A DNA stretch of 64,000 nt from Cupriavidus consociatus (GCF_017814975.1 NZ_JAGIQA010000018.1:62001-126000); one strand, 5' to 3'; numbered from the stretch's first letter, positions 33,125 to 42,189 are shown. Numbers and translations: made by a program. Notes: generated by a model from the letters alone, not told the origin.

Positions 33125-35412
33125 GGAGCCTGCAGACCTCGTACGCCGACCTATTTACGCATGTATTCGAAGGCGACGTCACCATCGCGCGCATCGAGGT
33201 GCCGATCCTGCAGCGAGACTTCGCGCAGGGGCGGCAGGACGCGCGAACACGCCGCATCCGCGAGAACTTCCTGGATGCTATTGTGGCGGCGATCACCGGA
33301 GGCCCGCCCCTGAGCCTGGATTTCGTCTACGGCGACGTCCAGGGCGATGCGTTGCTGCCGCTGGACGGACAGCAGCGCCTGACGGCGCTGTTCCTCCTGC
33401 ACTGGTATCTCGCGGCTCGGTGCGATCGACTCGATCCCTCACTGCCGTGGCTGCGATTGACCTACGCGACGCGCGCGAGCGCGCGGATGTTCTGCCAACA
33501 ACTCGCGAAGATCCTGCCCACGCAAGAGCAGGCGCCGCCGTCCCGCTGGATCACCGACCAGCCCTGGTTCCTGCAGACATGGGAAGACGACCCCACAATC
33601 CAGTCGATGCTGGTGGTGCTGGACGACCTCCATCGCAAGCTGCATGGCGTCGACCTGGAGCAGGCGTGGCGCCGACTGACCGATGACGAGCCAGCGGCCA
33701 TTACGTTCCACATACTGCCGATGAAGGCGATGGGCCTTGGCGACGACATCTACATAAAGATGAACTCGCGGGGCAAGCCTCTCACTGAGTTCGAGCTGTT
33801 CAAGGCGCGCTTCGAGCGCTTGCTTGAGTCGTCGTCGCCTTCGTCGGCACGCGAGTTTGCCAGGAAGATCGATGGCGAATGGGCCGACGTCTTCTGGCGA
33901 CCAGACGCACGCGACGGTGCGATGGATGCCGCGATGGTGCGCTACATCCGATACCTGACCGACGTCTGCGTCTGGCACGTGGGACAGGTCGCGAATCCGG
34001 CAGAGGACCTGGAAAGCCTGGCCCTTCGTATCTATGGCAGCGCTGGCGGGGATGCCGCCGCCCATGTCGACCGGCTCCTGAAAGGCATGGACGCTTGGGT
34101 AGGCGTGGAAACAAATACGTGGTTCGCGAGCAAGTTCGTCTCGCAGCATGCGGATGCCGGGCGGGGTGCGGGCCAGGTGTCGCCATTGAGGCTGTTCCGG
34201 CCTGCAGACCGCGGCAACTGCGACCTCTTCGCCGCATGCTGTCGAAGCCACGACACGGGCGCGCGCAATCGTGACTTCGGATGGCCGGAGGCATTGCTTC
34301 TTTACGCGAGCCTGCTCCATCGATTGCATCGCACCGAAGACGTAGGGCGCCGCCTGCGAGTCGTGCGCAACCTGATTGAGGGCTCCGCGGACGAACTTCG
34401 TGGAGACCGCATGCCCGAGTTGCTCGAGGACGTGCGGCGCATCATTGTCGATGGTCAACTAGACACGATCTCAGGCTTCAACCAGCGGATCCACGGGGCA
34501 GAGGAGCGCGCCAAGAGGGAATTGCTCCAAGCGCATCCGGCGCTCGAACCGGTAGTCTTTGAATTGGAGGATCACCCGCTGCTCCGTGGTTGCCTGGTCG
34601 CGTTCGAGCTCGACGCGCAAACCTTACCGCGGCGCGCGCGTGCCTTTGCGGAACTGTTCTCCAGTGAACGGCTTTTGCCGTTGATCACGGGTGCGCTGCT
34701 GGCCGCCGGCGACTACGCGATCCGAGTGCGTGGACGGTTCTTTCTGTTCGGATCGTCGCGCAACTTGGCGCCGTGGCGCGACGTGTTCTCCGCCACGTGG
34801 CGCGAGGACATGGGGGCGACGCGCGAGGCGCTCAGCCGCCTGCTCGATCATGTTGCCGCGCGCGGCGAGGCTTCGGTGCCCGATGCCTTGCAAGGATTCG
34901 TGGACGACTACCTGTCGCGGTGCGAGCAGGCGCAGCGACACGACTGGCGCTACTATTTCGTCAAGTACGACGCCATGCGAGAAGGCGCATCGGGTCGATA
35001 TGTAGGTATCGACGGGCGACTGGGATACTCCGTCTGCATGCTGGACAAGCAGCAAATGAACAGCTACTACCGCGATCCATATCTGCACGCGGTCCGCATT
35101 CATAGCGGTGCGCACGACGACCTTGTCGACAAGGACTTCACCGGCTATGAGACTGTGCCGCGGTGGATGCCTTTGAAAAAGAGTGACATCGCCTTGCGTG
35201 CAGTTGCCGAGGGCTTTCATGTACAGGTCCCGAGCTCGGTGGACGGCGAGGCGGCGCGCCACGTGCTCGCCGCGCATGGCGCGACCCCAACCGACGGACG
35301 ATGGTTGCTCTCGATCCCTCAGGCGCCATCATCCGATGGGCCCGTCGATACAGTCGATCGTGTGCAACGGGGAGCCGCGCTGGTGCGTGCTCTCGTGGAG
35401 GCAGGTTACTAG
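33121..35412 (+). CDS. Second DUF262 protein, large form without clear HNH
   Basis: A 763-residue protein with an N-terminal DUF262 domain: V-P-I-L-Q-R-D-F-A-Q-G and D82-G-Q-Q-R-L-T-A-L. A second block, K-M-N-S-R-G-K-P-L-T-E-F-E, lies at about 216-230. The rest is helical and has no HNH motif that I could find. Translation is coupled to the first DUF262 protein by an ATGA overlap. Two DUF262 proteins of different length in one operon suggest a two-part enzyme, one part carrying the nuclease and the other target recognition or NTP use. Confidence 0.8.
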   Translation: MRSLQTSYADLFTHVFEGDVTIARIEVPILQRDFAQGRQDARTRRIRENFLDAIVAAITGGPPLSLDFVYGDVQGDALLPLDGQQRLTALFLLHWYLAARCDRLDPSLPWLRLTYATRASARMFCQQLAKILPTQEQAPPSRWITDQPWFLQTWEDDPTIQSMLVVLDDLHRKLHGVDLEQAWRRLTDDEPAAITFHILPMKAMGLGDDIYIKMNSRGKPLTEFELFKARFERLLESSSPSSAREFARKIDGEWADVFWRPDARDGAMDAAMVRYIRYLTDVCVWHVGQVANPAEDLESLALRIYGSAGGDAAAHVDRLLKGMDAWVGVETNTWFASKFVSQHADAGRGAGQVSPLRLFRPADRGNCDLFAACCRSHDTGARNRDFGWPEALLLYASLLHRLHRTEDVGRRLRVVRNLIEGSADELRGDRMPELLEDVRRIIVDGQLDTISGFNQRIHGAEERAKRELLQAHPALEPVVFELEDHPLLRGCLVAFELDAQTLPRRARAFAELFSSERLLPLITGALLAAGDYAIRVRGRFFLFGSSRNLAPWRDVFSATWREDMGATREALSRLLDHVAARGEASVPDALQGFVDDYLSRCEQAQRHDWRYYFVKYDAMREGASGRYVGIDGRLGYSVCMLDKQQMNSYYRDPYLHAVRIHSGAHDDLVDKDFTGYETVPRWMPLKKSDIALRAVAEGFHVQVPSSVDGEAARHVLAAHGATPTDGRWLLSIPQAPSSDGPVDTVDRVQRGAALVRALVEAGY

Positions 35413-35702
35413 GCGCCGCATGGCCACGCCGTCCGGACCGATGGTCTTCGACCACGACGGATGGGCGAGGTGCGCGGGGCGCGCTCACGCCCCGGCCCGG
35501 GAAGCGAGCAAACAGGTGGCGGATAGCCCTGCTGCGGGGAGCTCGTAAAGTTGCGGGTTGGTCCCCGGAAGGGTGCGGCAGGTGAAGGATCCACTAGCCA
35601 TCACGCTAGACATTCTGCGCGTTCTGTCTACTCTGCCACAGGCGGCATTAGGCGGCTTTCGCGTCCGGCTAAGACAGGTGATGCAGGGCGCATTTATGGG
35701 CA
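35413..35702. other. Gap of about 290 bases, no gene supported
   Basis: No coding signal. It leads into the tandem palindromes at 35703-35738. A related half-element (ATTTATGGG, about 35692-35700) precedes them. Confidence 0.3.
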
Positions 35703-35738
35703 ATTATGGATTGGCCATAATTATGGTCAGCCCATAAT
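35703..35738. promoter_or_regulatory. Two overlapping ATTATGG-N5-CCATAAT palindromes
   Basis: The first palindrome (35703-35721) and the second (35720-35738) share two bases. Each is ATTATGG, five bases, CCATAAT. Such paired sites suggest dimeric repressors binding side by side. The sites lie just past the 3' ends of two - strand genes, and no gene was found that they clearly control. Confidence 0.6.
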
Positions 35739-35756
35739 TCCACAACGACATGAAAC

Positions 35757-35966
35757 CTAAGGCGAGCGGGACGCCACTTCGAAGGCGGCGAGCTCCTGGG
35801 CGAGTTCCGCCGGGTCGTAATCGACGATATATTGCGTCGCCGCACGGTATGCCAGCGTTTCATCCAGCGCCGCTTCCGCGGCCCGCGTCGAGGCCACCAC
35901 CCGCGCGACCAGGATCAGGGGCCGATTGCGCCAGGCGCGCGTGCGGCGCTGGGCTCGTATTTTCAT
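35757..35966 (-). CDS. Small hypothetical protein, second of an overlapping pair
   Basis: A 69-residue basic then acidic protein: R/A-rich N-terminus (R-A-Q-R-R-T-R-A-W-R-N) and a C-terminal helix with D-P-A-E-L-A-Q-E-L-A-A-F-E. Its ATG overlaps the stop of the upstream gene (ATGA). Tandem small acidic/basic genes of this kind often form toxin-antitoxin or regulatory pairs, but no family was recognised. Confidence 0.45.
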   Translation of the reverse strand: MKIRAQRRTRAWRNRPLILVARVVASTRAAEAALDETLAYRAATQYIVDYDPAELAQELAAFEVASRSP

Positions 35967-36283
35967 GGTGGCCCGTAGTCGGACCACGTCCGACCGTCAT
36001 CTCGAACAAGCCGGTCAGGATGATTGCCGAAGCGCGGCAGGTCGTCGATGCCGACCGGCTCATCGTCCTCGGGCCGGGGGCCCACCTCGGCGGCCCACAG
36101 ACGCCCAACCTTCGCATAGTCGCCAGCGCTCATGGCTGTGTAAATTTGCGCGAGTAGGTCCAGTGACAGACCCCGGCGGCGCAACAGCCGGCCCCGGGGA
36201 TACTTGGCAGCGGCTTCCCGCAGACGGCGCAGGTCCTCCTCGCTAAGGGGCCCATCATCGGGTTCGTACCTTGGTGTGGTCAT
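35963..36283 (-). CDS. Small hypothetical protein, first of an overlapping pair
   Basis: A 106-residue acidic protein with a helical N-terminal half (S-E-E-D-L-R-R-L-R-E-A-A-A-K-Y, then R-R-R-G-L-S-L-D-L-L-A-Q-I-Y) and a C-terminal R-P-E-D-D-E-P-V stretch. GAGAGG lies nine bases before ATG. It overlaps the next gene by four bases. Not recognised. Confidence 0.5.
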   Translation of the reverse strand: MTTPRYEPDDGPLSEEDLRRLREAAAKYPRGRLLRRRGLSLDLLAQIYTAMSAGDYAKVGRLWAAEVGPRPEDDEPVGIDDLPRFGNHPDRLVRDDGRTWSDYGPP

Positions 36284-36910
36284 GCCCGGTACCTCTCGAT
36301 TTGTGCGGTCGGGTCTGGTTCTGTCGCTCCAGCTTTTAGACGGCGATGGCTGGTCGGCGACTCAGGCGCCCAAGATCCTAAAGGCGCCGGTGACTAGGGG
36401 ACGCTTTGCTCCTACCCCGGGGAGTGGTCTGAGCAGCACTGCTAGCCCGAAAACTGCATAAGTGCGCTCAACCGGCGGTGAGTTCCCATGCTACGCCACC
36501 CTCGTCTCCGCGCAAGTTGGAGGGCAGGCCACGCTGCCTCCTATTGTGCTGTCTGGATTTCAAGTCCAGTCATATCGAAGGTATCTTTAGTCACCTTGAA
36601 GGCTTTGCCGTCAGACGAAATTTTGACCGTTCGGCTTGAAATGGCTACCGGACGAGAGAAGGTCGAGGCCCGTCGCCAACCCATTGCGCTCGGCCTATGT
36701 CGACCTCGAGCCTTCAAGTTGCCCGGTGGTCAATGGTCAATGGTTCTTGGCATGCTGAGGCGCTTTGCATAGCGATCCTTTCAGGCTTGCTTTTTCACGC
36801 CGGCCGCCGCGAAAGTGGCTGCCATGAATTCACGCAGAGGCATGGCGTGGCTCCGTGGCGTCGTCCTGTGCGACCGCCTCAAGGAGGTCGGCGGCTTGCG
36901 ACCCCTGCCG
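36284..36910. other. Gap with decayed sequence
   Basis: No firm gene. A possible 47-residue - strand frame (36541-36684; core K-I-S-S-D-G-K-A-F-K-V-T-K-D-T-F-D) has a natural look but no partner or binding site. Bases 36781-36910 hold the broken tail of the Phd-like gene in shifted frames. Confidence 0.3.
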
Positions 36911-37072
36911 TCATTCGGGTCGATGCACCGGCAACGACTGCTCTCGAAGTGCAAGGGAAATCCGGCGGCGGGTGACGAGCGCGAGCCGCCCATCTTCAGC
37001 CTCTCGACTGAGGTCGTCGGAGCGTTCTCGCAGTTCGCGGATGGTGAAGGTCTGCAATTTTCGGTCCGTCAC
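36911..37072 (-). pseudogene. Phd/YefM-type antitoxin, frameshifted and truncated
   Basis: The frame from GTG 37072 reads T-F-T-I-R-E-L-R-E-R-S-D-D-L-S-R-E-A-E, then G-R-L-A-L-V-T, the clear N-terminal half of prevent-host-death antitoxins. After V-T-R-R the sequence loses the expected G-x-P-V-x-V-A-V-P pattern and stops after 53 residues. A late fragment M-P-L-R-E-F-M-A-A appears in another frame near 36800. The GTG overlaps the stop of the upstream gene (GTGA). Phd proteins bind DNA and neutralise Doc-type or other toxins; no toxin partner is recognised here. Confidence 0.55.
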
Positions 37073-37659
37073 GAGTCGAGATCCGCCGGCCGCGCTCGTT
37101 CCCGAGGCCGAGGCAGATCGAGTTCAACCTCCTCGGACCCCGGCATGGCCAGTCGGTCCGCAATCTTTGACTGCTCCGCAGTGGCGTGGCGCGACGCCAA
37201 ATCAGGGTCGCAGTCGCTCCAGTCACGGGTCGAGCCGTTGCGTCGACGCATGGATTCTTGCATCGCCTCCAGCGACTTCACCCGACCTGCGCGGACATCC
37301 TCGAGCCCTCGCTTGGCATCGGCCAACATCCGCCGCCGCGCTGCACGCGCCTGCTGCAGCGCCGCCTCGATCGCCTCACGAAGGGCGCCGGCCGCGAGCT
37401 GCCGCAGGATGAGCTCCGTGCGCCGCGCCACGCGCTGCGCTTCCTCGTCGCCGTCGTCGAGCAGGGCCTGCCATTCGTGCTCAAGGGCCGCCAGGCCGAA
37501 CGCCGCCGCGGCGTCCAGTAGCACGTCCACCCCGCTGAAAATCAGCGCGCGGCGCAGATATATTGCATCCGCGGCGTCCGGATTCGACCACACAAGCGTG
37601 CGATGCCGCTGGCGAAACTCAGCGGGGGTGCGCGTGGGTTGCATCGGCGAAGCGCTCAT
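37069..37659 (-). CDS. Hypothetical protein upstream of the Phd-like gene
   Basis: A 196-residue protein. An N-terminal region (R-Q-R-H-R-T-L-V-W-S-N-P-D-A-A-D) leads into an Ala-rich helix bundle (L-L-D-A-A-A-A-F-G-L-A-A-L-E-H-E-W), then coiled coil, and a basic/acidic tail after about 135. It overlaps the Phd-like frame by GTGA, so it may be the partner of that antitoxin. A palindrome CGATAATTATCG lies just upstream. Family not recognised. Confidence 0.45.
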   Translation of the reverse strand: MSASPMQPTRTPAEFRQRHRTLVWSNPDAADAIYLRRALIFSGVDVLLDAAAAFGLAALEHEWQALLDDGDEEAQRVARRTELILRQLAAGALREAIEAALQQARAARRRMLADAKRGLEDVRAGRVKSLEAMQESMRRRNGSTRDWSDCDPDLASRHATAEQSKIADRLAMPGSEEVELDLPRPRERARPADLDS

Positions 37660-37668
37660 GGTGCACAG

Positions 37669-37680
37669 CGATAATTATCG
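37669..37680. promoter_or_regulatory. CGATAATTATCG palindrome upstream of the 37659 gene
   Basis: A perfect 12-bp palindrome, ten bases before the start codon of the - strand gene. More GATAA/TTATC half-sites follow within about 90 bases (near 37690, 37725 and 37755). It overlaps the likely promoter, as expected for an autoregulated operator. Confidence 0.5.
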
Positions 37681-38527
37681 ACTTTCAGATAAATTGAATA
37701 ATGCACCATGCGTCACTATTATCCGTTTTGGCGGGATGCTCAACATGGCGATAATAAACAGACCCATCCCACCTCCTGATGCATAGTAGCTCGCAGAGCA
37801 ATGGGAGGGATGGTGGTGCGCCCCTGAGATTGATCAGGCGCTCGCGGAGGCCGACATCCTCCCGCACCGTTGGCCATTCTGACCTATCAATCGCCATAGC
37901 CTCGGAGCACTCCGCGGTTTTCTCCATCGAGGGTTGTTCGACGCCTGCCAGTAACGCGCGGTGGCACGCTGACATTCCTGCGGGTGACGGCAGGGCATCG
38001 AACAACCCTAAACGGGTGCGGCCCGACGCCGAGCACAACCGAGCGTTCCTCCAGGACAGGTCCGCGTAGGGCAGAAGGCGACCCTGAAGCGCCCTTCGGG
38101 CGCACAAAAAGTCGACGGCAGCTTCCGAAGTGAAACAGCCATTCCCGGGTCGTCGTCTCAAACGCGTAGACGGGATGTGCGTCCCGATGCCGCGGGAATG
38201 TCATACACCAACTGAGTTTCACGCTGGCAGCATTCCCGCGCTATGTGGCGGCCGCCGCTGGGCGACGTCGTCCGCCCATTCAAGCAGTACGTATCCCGTA
38301 CCTCGCTATCTTGCAATCGCCGCGTCGTGACATCGCTCGAAGCGCCGATCCTTGCAATCGCCGGACAGCTATGTCCTGGTCTTCTGACTGGCGGCGATGG
38401 TGAAGCGCACCGATGGTTGCACTGAGGTTGACTTCCGGTTACGCGCTCCCTTCCTTCATGGGCGTCAAGGGTAGCAAGGTCGGTGGCGGTATCCGCTTGC
38501 GACCCGGACCTGCTGCACGGGCACGCG
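37681..38527. other. Gap of about 850 bases, no gene supported
   Basis: No coding frame was convincing. It carries the extra GATAA half-sites at its left end and an inverted repeat CGCGGGAATG / CATTCCCGCG (38191-38200 and 38231-38240). This is the border between the defence island and the catabolic island. Confidence 0.35.
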
Positions 38528-38564
38528 ATTGATGCAAGGGGGCGATCAATCCATAGGAACTATG
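38528..38564 (+). promoter_or_regulatory. Putative LysR-type operator before the catabolic operon
   Basis: ATTGAT-N11-ATCAAT (38528-38550) fits the T-N11-A layout of LysR boxes. It is followed at once by the palindrome CATAG-GAA-CTATG (38552-38564). The sequence TCCATAGG (38550-38557) recurs between lysR and the Bug gene (44526-44533), so one regulator may act at both places. Confidence 0.5.
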
Positions 38565-38644
38565 CATTTCCCTCCCTTCAGCGGTGAGACCAAAATCAAT
38601 TCGCGTGCAGGTGCCGCTCTGGCACGGACAGCAAGGAGAGAGCA

Positions 38645-39505
38645 GTGAACGAACAGGCAATGGACCCGCGGACATGGATCGGACGCAGGGAGCAGCATGA
38701 AGATACGATTACCGCGGTGCCGGCGACTGCTTTGCGGGCCACGTTGGACTATCCGGCTGCACCGCAGCCGACCGGTACGCCATTGCCGCCGCTGTGGCAT
38801 TGGCTTTACTTTCTTCCCATGCACCGACAGAGCGAGATCGGTGCGGATGGTCATGCCAAGCGTGGTGGCTTCCTGCCGCCCGTGCCCTTGCCACGTCGCA
38901 TGTGGGCTGGTGGCCAGTTTGAATTTCATGCTCCGCTGCGTGTAGGCGACCGCGTTGTGCGCACCTCGACCATCGATGAAGTCTCGACCAAGGAGGGCAG
39001 GACCGGCAAGTTGGTCTTCGTCAAGGTCCGTCATGAGGTGTGCGTCGAAGGGCTCCTTGAGCCCTCACTCGTGGAGTTTCATGACATCGTCTATCGCGAG
39101 GCACAGCAATCGGGTGATGTTGCCGCCGCACCCCAAGCGGCGCCTTCTGAAGCGGCCTGGCGGCGACAAATCGTGCCGGACGATGTACTGCTGTTCCGCT
39201 ATTCGGCGCTGACATTCAATGGCCACCGCATTCACTATGACCGCCGCTATGTGACGGAAGTAGAAGGATACCCAGGCCTCATCGTACACGGGCCCCTTAT
39301 CGCGACGCTGCTGCTGGACCTGCTTCGGCGCGAGCTGCCGCAAGCTGACGTGGCGAGCTTCCGCTTTCGCGCAGTGCGTCCGACATTCGACCTGCACCCC
39401 TTCCACGTCAATGGGCAGCCTCAGGCTGATGGCAAGACCATTCATCTTTGGGCGTCGGACCATGAAGGATGGCTGACCATGGACGCCACTGCCGTCTTGC
39501 GCTGA
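38645..39505 (+). CDS. HTD2/FAS1-like dehydratase, mesaconyl-C4-CoA hydratase type
   Basis: A 286-residue hot-dog-fold protein that starts at GTG with AAGGAGAG upstream. The C-terminal half holds the hydratase signature F-N-G-H-R-I-H-Y-D-R-R-Y then Y-P-G-L-I-V-H-G-P-L. The N-terminal half has the P-P-L-W-H-W-L-Y-F-L-P and R-R-M-W-A-G-G features of the HTD2/mesaconyl-CoA hydratase group. It should add water to, or remove it from, a CoA ester of a C5 branched dicarboxylate. The CoA-transferase gene follows after 21 bases. The exact substrate is inferred. Confidence 0.8.
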   Translation: MNEQAMDPRTWIGRREQHEDTITAVPATALRATLDYPAAPQPTGTPLPPLWHWLYFLPMHRQSEIGADGHAKRGGFLPPVPLPRRMWAGGQFEFHAPLRVGDRVVRTSTIDEVSTKEGRTGKLVFVKVRHEVCVEGLLEPSLVEFHDIVYREAQQSGDVAAAPQAAPSEAAWRRQIVPDDVLLFRYSALTFNGHRIHYDRRYVTEVEGYPGLIVHGPLIATLLLDLLRRELPQADVASFRFRAVRPTFDLHPFHVNGQPQADGKTIHLWASDHEGWLTMDATAVLR

Positions 39506-39526
39506 TTTGCCTCCCGGATTCTCACA

Positions 39527-40717
39527 ATGCAACCACTTAAAGACATCACCGTCGTTACGTTTGAGCATGCTATCGCGGCGCCGTTTGCGACCCGTCAGCT
39601 AGCCGATCTAGGCGCCCGTGTCATCAAAATCGAAAGGCCGGGCGTGGGCGACTTCGCTCGCGGATACGACGAACGGGTGCGCGGCTTGGCGTCGCATTTC
39701 GTTTGGACCAATCGTTCGAAGGAGAGCTTGACGCTGGACGTCAAGCATCCGGCCGCTGCTGGCGTGCTCGAGCGTCTCATCATGGATAAGGCGGACGTCG
39801 TGGTGCAGAATCTCGCGCCCGGGGCGGCCGCCCGGTTGGGACTGGGCTATGAGAGGCTCTCCGCAGTCAAGCCGGAATTGATTGTTTGCGACATTTCCGG
39901 CTACGGCGATGACCCGGTCAATCCAGGCCCCTATCGGGACAAGAAGGCCTATGATCTCCTGATCCAGAGCGAGGCCGGCTTCGTCTCGGTGACAGGGACC
40001 CCCGAGGAACCCTGCAAGGCTGGACCGTCCATCGCCGATATTGCCGCAGGCATGTATGCCTACACCAATATCCTGGCCGCGCTGCTCCAGCGCGCTCAGA
40101 CCGGGCGCGGTCAGCGTATCGATATCTCGATGCTTGAATCGCTGGCGGAGTGGACAAGCTACCCGCTTTACTACGCATTCGACGGCGCGGAGCCGCCGCC
40201 GCGTACTGGCGCAAGTCACGCCACTATCTATCCGTATGGTCCTTTCCCTGCAGGCGACGGCGTCACGGTGATGCTGGGTCTGCAGAACGAACGGGAGTGG
40301 GCGAGCTTCTGCCTGAAGGTGCTGCAGCAGCCCGAACTTGTCGAGGATCCGCGCTTTACCTCCAACTCGAAGCGGGTGGCTGCGCGCACAGCCTTGCGGC
40401 AGATTATCGTGGACGCCTTCGCTTCCCTGACCGGCGCGCAGGTGGTGGAGCGGCTGGAAATCGCGCAGATCGCCAATGCCCGTGTCAACGATATGAACGG
40501 GGTCTGGGAACATCCGCAACTCAAAGCGCGGGGCCGCTGGACCGAGGTCGGGTCGCCCCAGGGCACGCTGCCGGCCCTGTTGCCGCCTGGCACCTGGAAC
40601 GAAGGGCCGCGTATGGACCCGATCCCTGCCCTTGGTCAACACACCGACTCCATTCTTGCGGAACTCGGATACGCCTCCCACGAGATTACGGCACTGCGTT
40701 CGGACAATGCGGTGTGA
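39527..40717 (+). CDS. CaiB/BaiF family (class III) CoA-transferase
   Basis: A 396-residue class III CoA-transferase. The expected catalytic Asp is Asp143 in K-A-Y-D-L-L-I-Q. Conserved features include A-x-P-F-A-T-R-Q-L-A-D-L-G-A at the N-terminus, the V-K-H-P-A region near 70 and D-I-S-G-Y-G. It would move CoA from succinyl-CoA (or another donor) to a free dicarboxylate, the usual first step before a mesaconyl- or itaconyl-CoA hydratase. The protein sits between the hydratase and the lyase, on the same strand. Confidence 0.88.
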   Translation: MQPLKDITVVTFEHAIAAPFATRQLADLGARVIKIERPGVGDFARGYDERVRGLASHFVWTNRSKESLTLDVKHPAAAGVLERLIMDKADVVVQNLAPGAAARLGLGYERLSAVKPELIVCDISGYGDDPVNPGPYRDKKAYDLLIQSEAGFVSVTGTPEEPCKAGPSIADIAAGMYAYTNILAALLQRAQTGRGQRIDISMLESLAEWTSYPLYYAFDGAEPPPRTGASHATIYPYGPFPAGDGVTVMLGLQNEREWASFCLKVLQQPELVEDPRFTSNSKRVAARTALRQIIVDAFASLTGAQVVERLEIAQIANARVNDMNGVWEHPQLKARGRWTEVGSPQGTLPALLPPGTWNEGPRMDPIPALGQHTDSILAELGYASHEITALRSDNAV

Positions 40718-40770
40718 ATCCGACTCCATCCGTCGACTCGTTCGACAAGATCAAGCAGAGGTAGAACATT

Positions 40771-42117
40771 ATGGCTTCCACAATTATTGACTCGCGCATC
40801 TTTGGCGACATGTTCAGTGATGCGCGCATGCGCGAGGTATGGTCGGACGAGAACCGGACCGCCAAGTACCTCGACATCGAACGCGCCCTGGCAAAGGTGC
40901 AGGGCGAACTCGGTATCATCCCGAAAGAGGCCGCCGACGAAATCGTGCGCAACTGCGAACTTTCGCAGATTGACTGGGTAAAGCTCAAAGCCAAAACCGA
41001 GCAAATCGGCTATCCAATCATCGCCGTGGTCAACCAGATTAACCAGAACTGCCGAGACGGCCTCGGCGAGTTCTGTCACTGGGGAGCCACGACCCAGGAC
41101 ATCACTGACACTGCGGCTGTGCTGCAAATGCGTGAGGGTCTCGCACTAATCGAGGCGGATCTGGACGACATTGCGGGGGCGCTCGCTAAGCTAGCGAAGA
41201 CATATCGGGACACCCCAGTCATCGGCCGTTCTAACTTGCAGCAAGCCACCCCGATTACGTTCGGCTACAAGATGGCCAGCATCCTGGCTGGCATTGACCG
41301 TCATCGCGAGCGGTTGCAGCAGCTTAAGCCGCGTGTACTGATGGGAGAGTTCGGCGGCGCCTCCGGTACGCTTTCTTCTCTGCAGACGGGCGCTATGGAG
41401 ACGCAAGCCGCGCTGATGAAAGAGTTGGGTTTGGCGCAGCCGCTCATCTCCTGGCATACGGTACGCGACACCGTAGCCGAGGTTGGCGCGTTCCTGGGTC
41501 TCGTCGGTGGATCGCTAGGCAAGATTGCCATGGATGTAAAGCTGATGATGCAGACGGAGGTGGCGGAGGTGTTCGAGCCATTCGCGCCCGGGCGCGGCTC
41601 GTCGTCTACCATGCCGCAGAAGCGCAACCCGATTTCGTGCCTGTACATCCACGCGAACATTTCAGTGGCGCGACAGCACGCAGCAGCCCTGATGGATGCG
41701 ATGGTCGCCGACCATGAGCGCTCCACCGGGCCTTGGGAGATTGAATGGGTGTCGTTGCCCGAGATCTTCTGCCTGATCTCCGGCGCATTGAAACAGGCCA
41801 AATTTGTGCTGCAAGGGCTTGAAGTCGACGCCGTCCGCATGCGCGCCAACATCGATATGACCAACGGGCTTGTGATGTCCGAAGCGGTGATGATGGGGTT
41901 GGGCCCGTACATCGGCCGGGAATATGCGCATGACCTGGTCTATGACCTGTGCCGCAAGGCCATCGATGAAAACCGGCCATTGATCGACATACTCGCGGCT
42001 CACCCGGAAATCAGCGGGCATGTCACACGATCTCAACTCGAGGCGATGTGCGACCCCGCCAATAACCTCGGGCAGGCTGGCGTGATGGTCGACCGCGTGC
42101 TTGCAAGCCGGCGTTGA
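40771..42117 (+). CDS. Fumarase/aspartase-superfamily lyase (adenylosuccinate lyase-like)
   Basis: A 448-residue member of the fumarase/aspartase superfamily. The signature G-S-S-S-T-M-P-Q-K-R-N-P is complete near residues 276-287, and the H-W-G-A-T-T-Q-D-I-T-D loop is present near 105-115. Members break a C-N or C-O bond beta to a carboxylate (adenylosuccinate, argininosuccinate) or form a cycle (3-carboxymuconate). Its place in a dicarboxylate operon suggests release of fumarate or a related alkene acid rather than purine synthesis. The substrate cannot be set from sequence. Confidence 0.85.
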   Translation: MASTIIDSRIFGDMFSDARMREVWSDENRTAKYLDIERALAKVQGELGIIPKEAADEIVRNCELSQIDWVKLKAKTEQIGYPIIAVVNQINQNCRDGLGEFCHWGATTQDITDTAAVLQMREGLALIEADLDDIAGALAKLAKTYRDTPVIGRSNLQQATPITFGYKMASILAGIDRHRERLQQLKPRVLMGEFGGASGTLSSLQTGAMETQAALMKELGLAQPLISWHTVRDTVAEVGAFLGLVGGSLGKIAMDVKLMMQTEVAEVFEPFAPGRGSSSTMPQKRNPISCLYIHANISVARQHAAALMDAMVADHERSTGPWEIEWVSLPEIFCLISGALKQAKFVLQGLEVDAVRMRANIDMTNGLVMSEAVMMGLGPYIGREYAHDLVYDLCRKAIDENRPLIDILAAHPEISGHVTRSQLEAMCDPANNLGQAGVMVDRVLASRR

Positions 42118-42189
42118 AGGATCGACACGCCTGGCGAAAAGACTCCGGCAACTCTGATGCCGGTCGCAATAATATAAGGAGACACCGTC

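Noticed and set aside
36815..37786. A 323-residue open frame on the + strand
   Set aside because: Ser/Arg/Ala-rich shadow of the - strand hypothetical and Phd-like genes.
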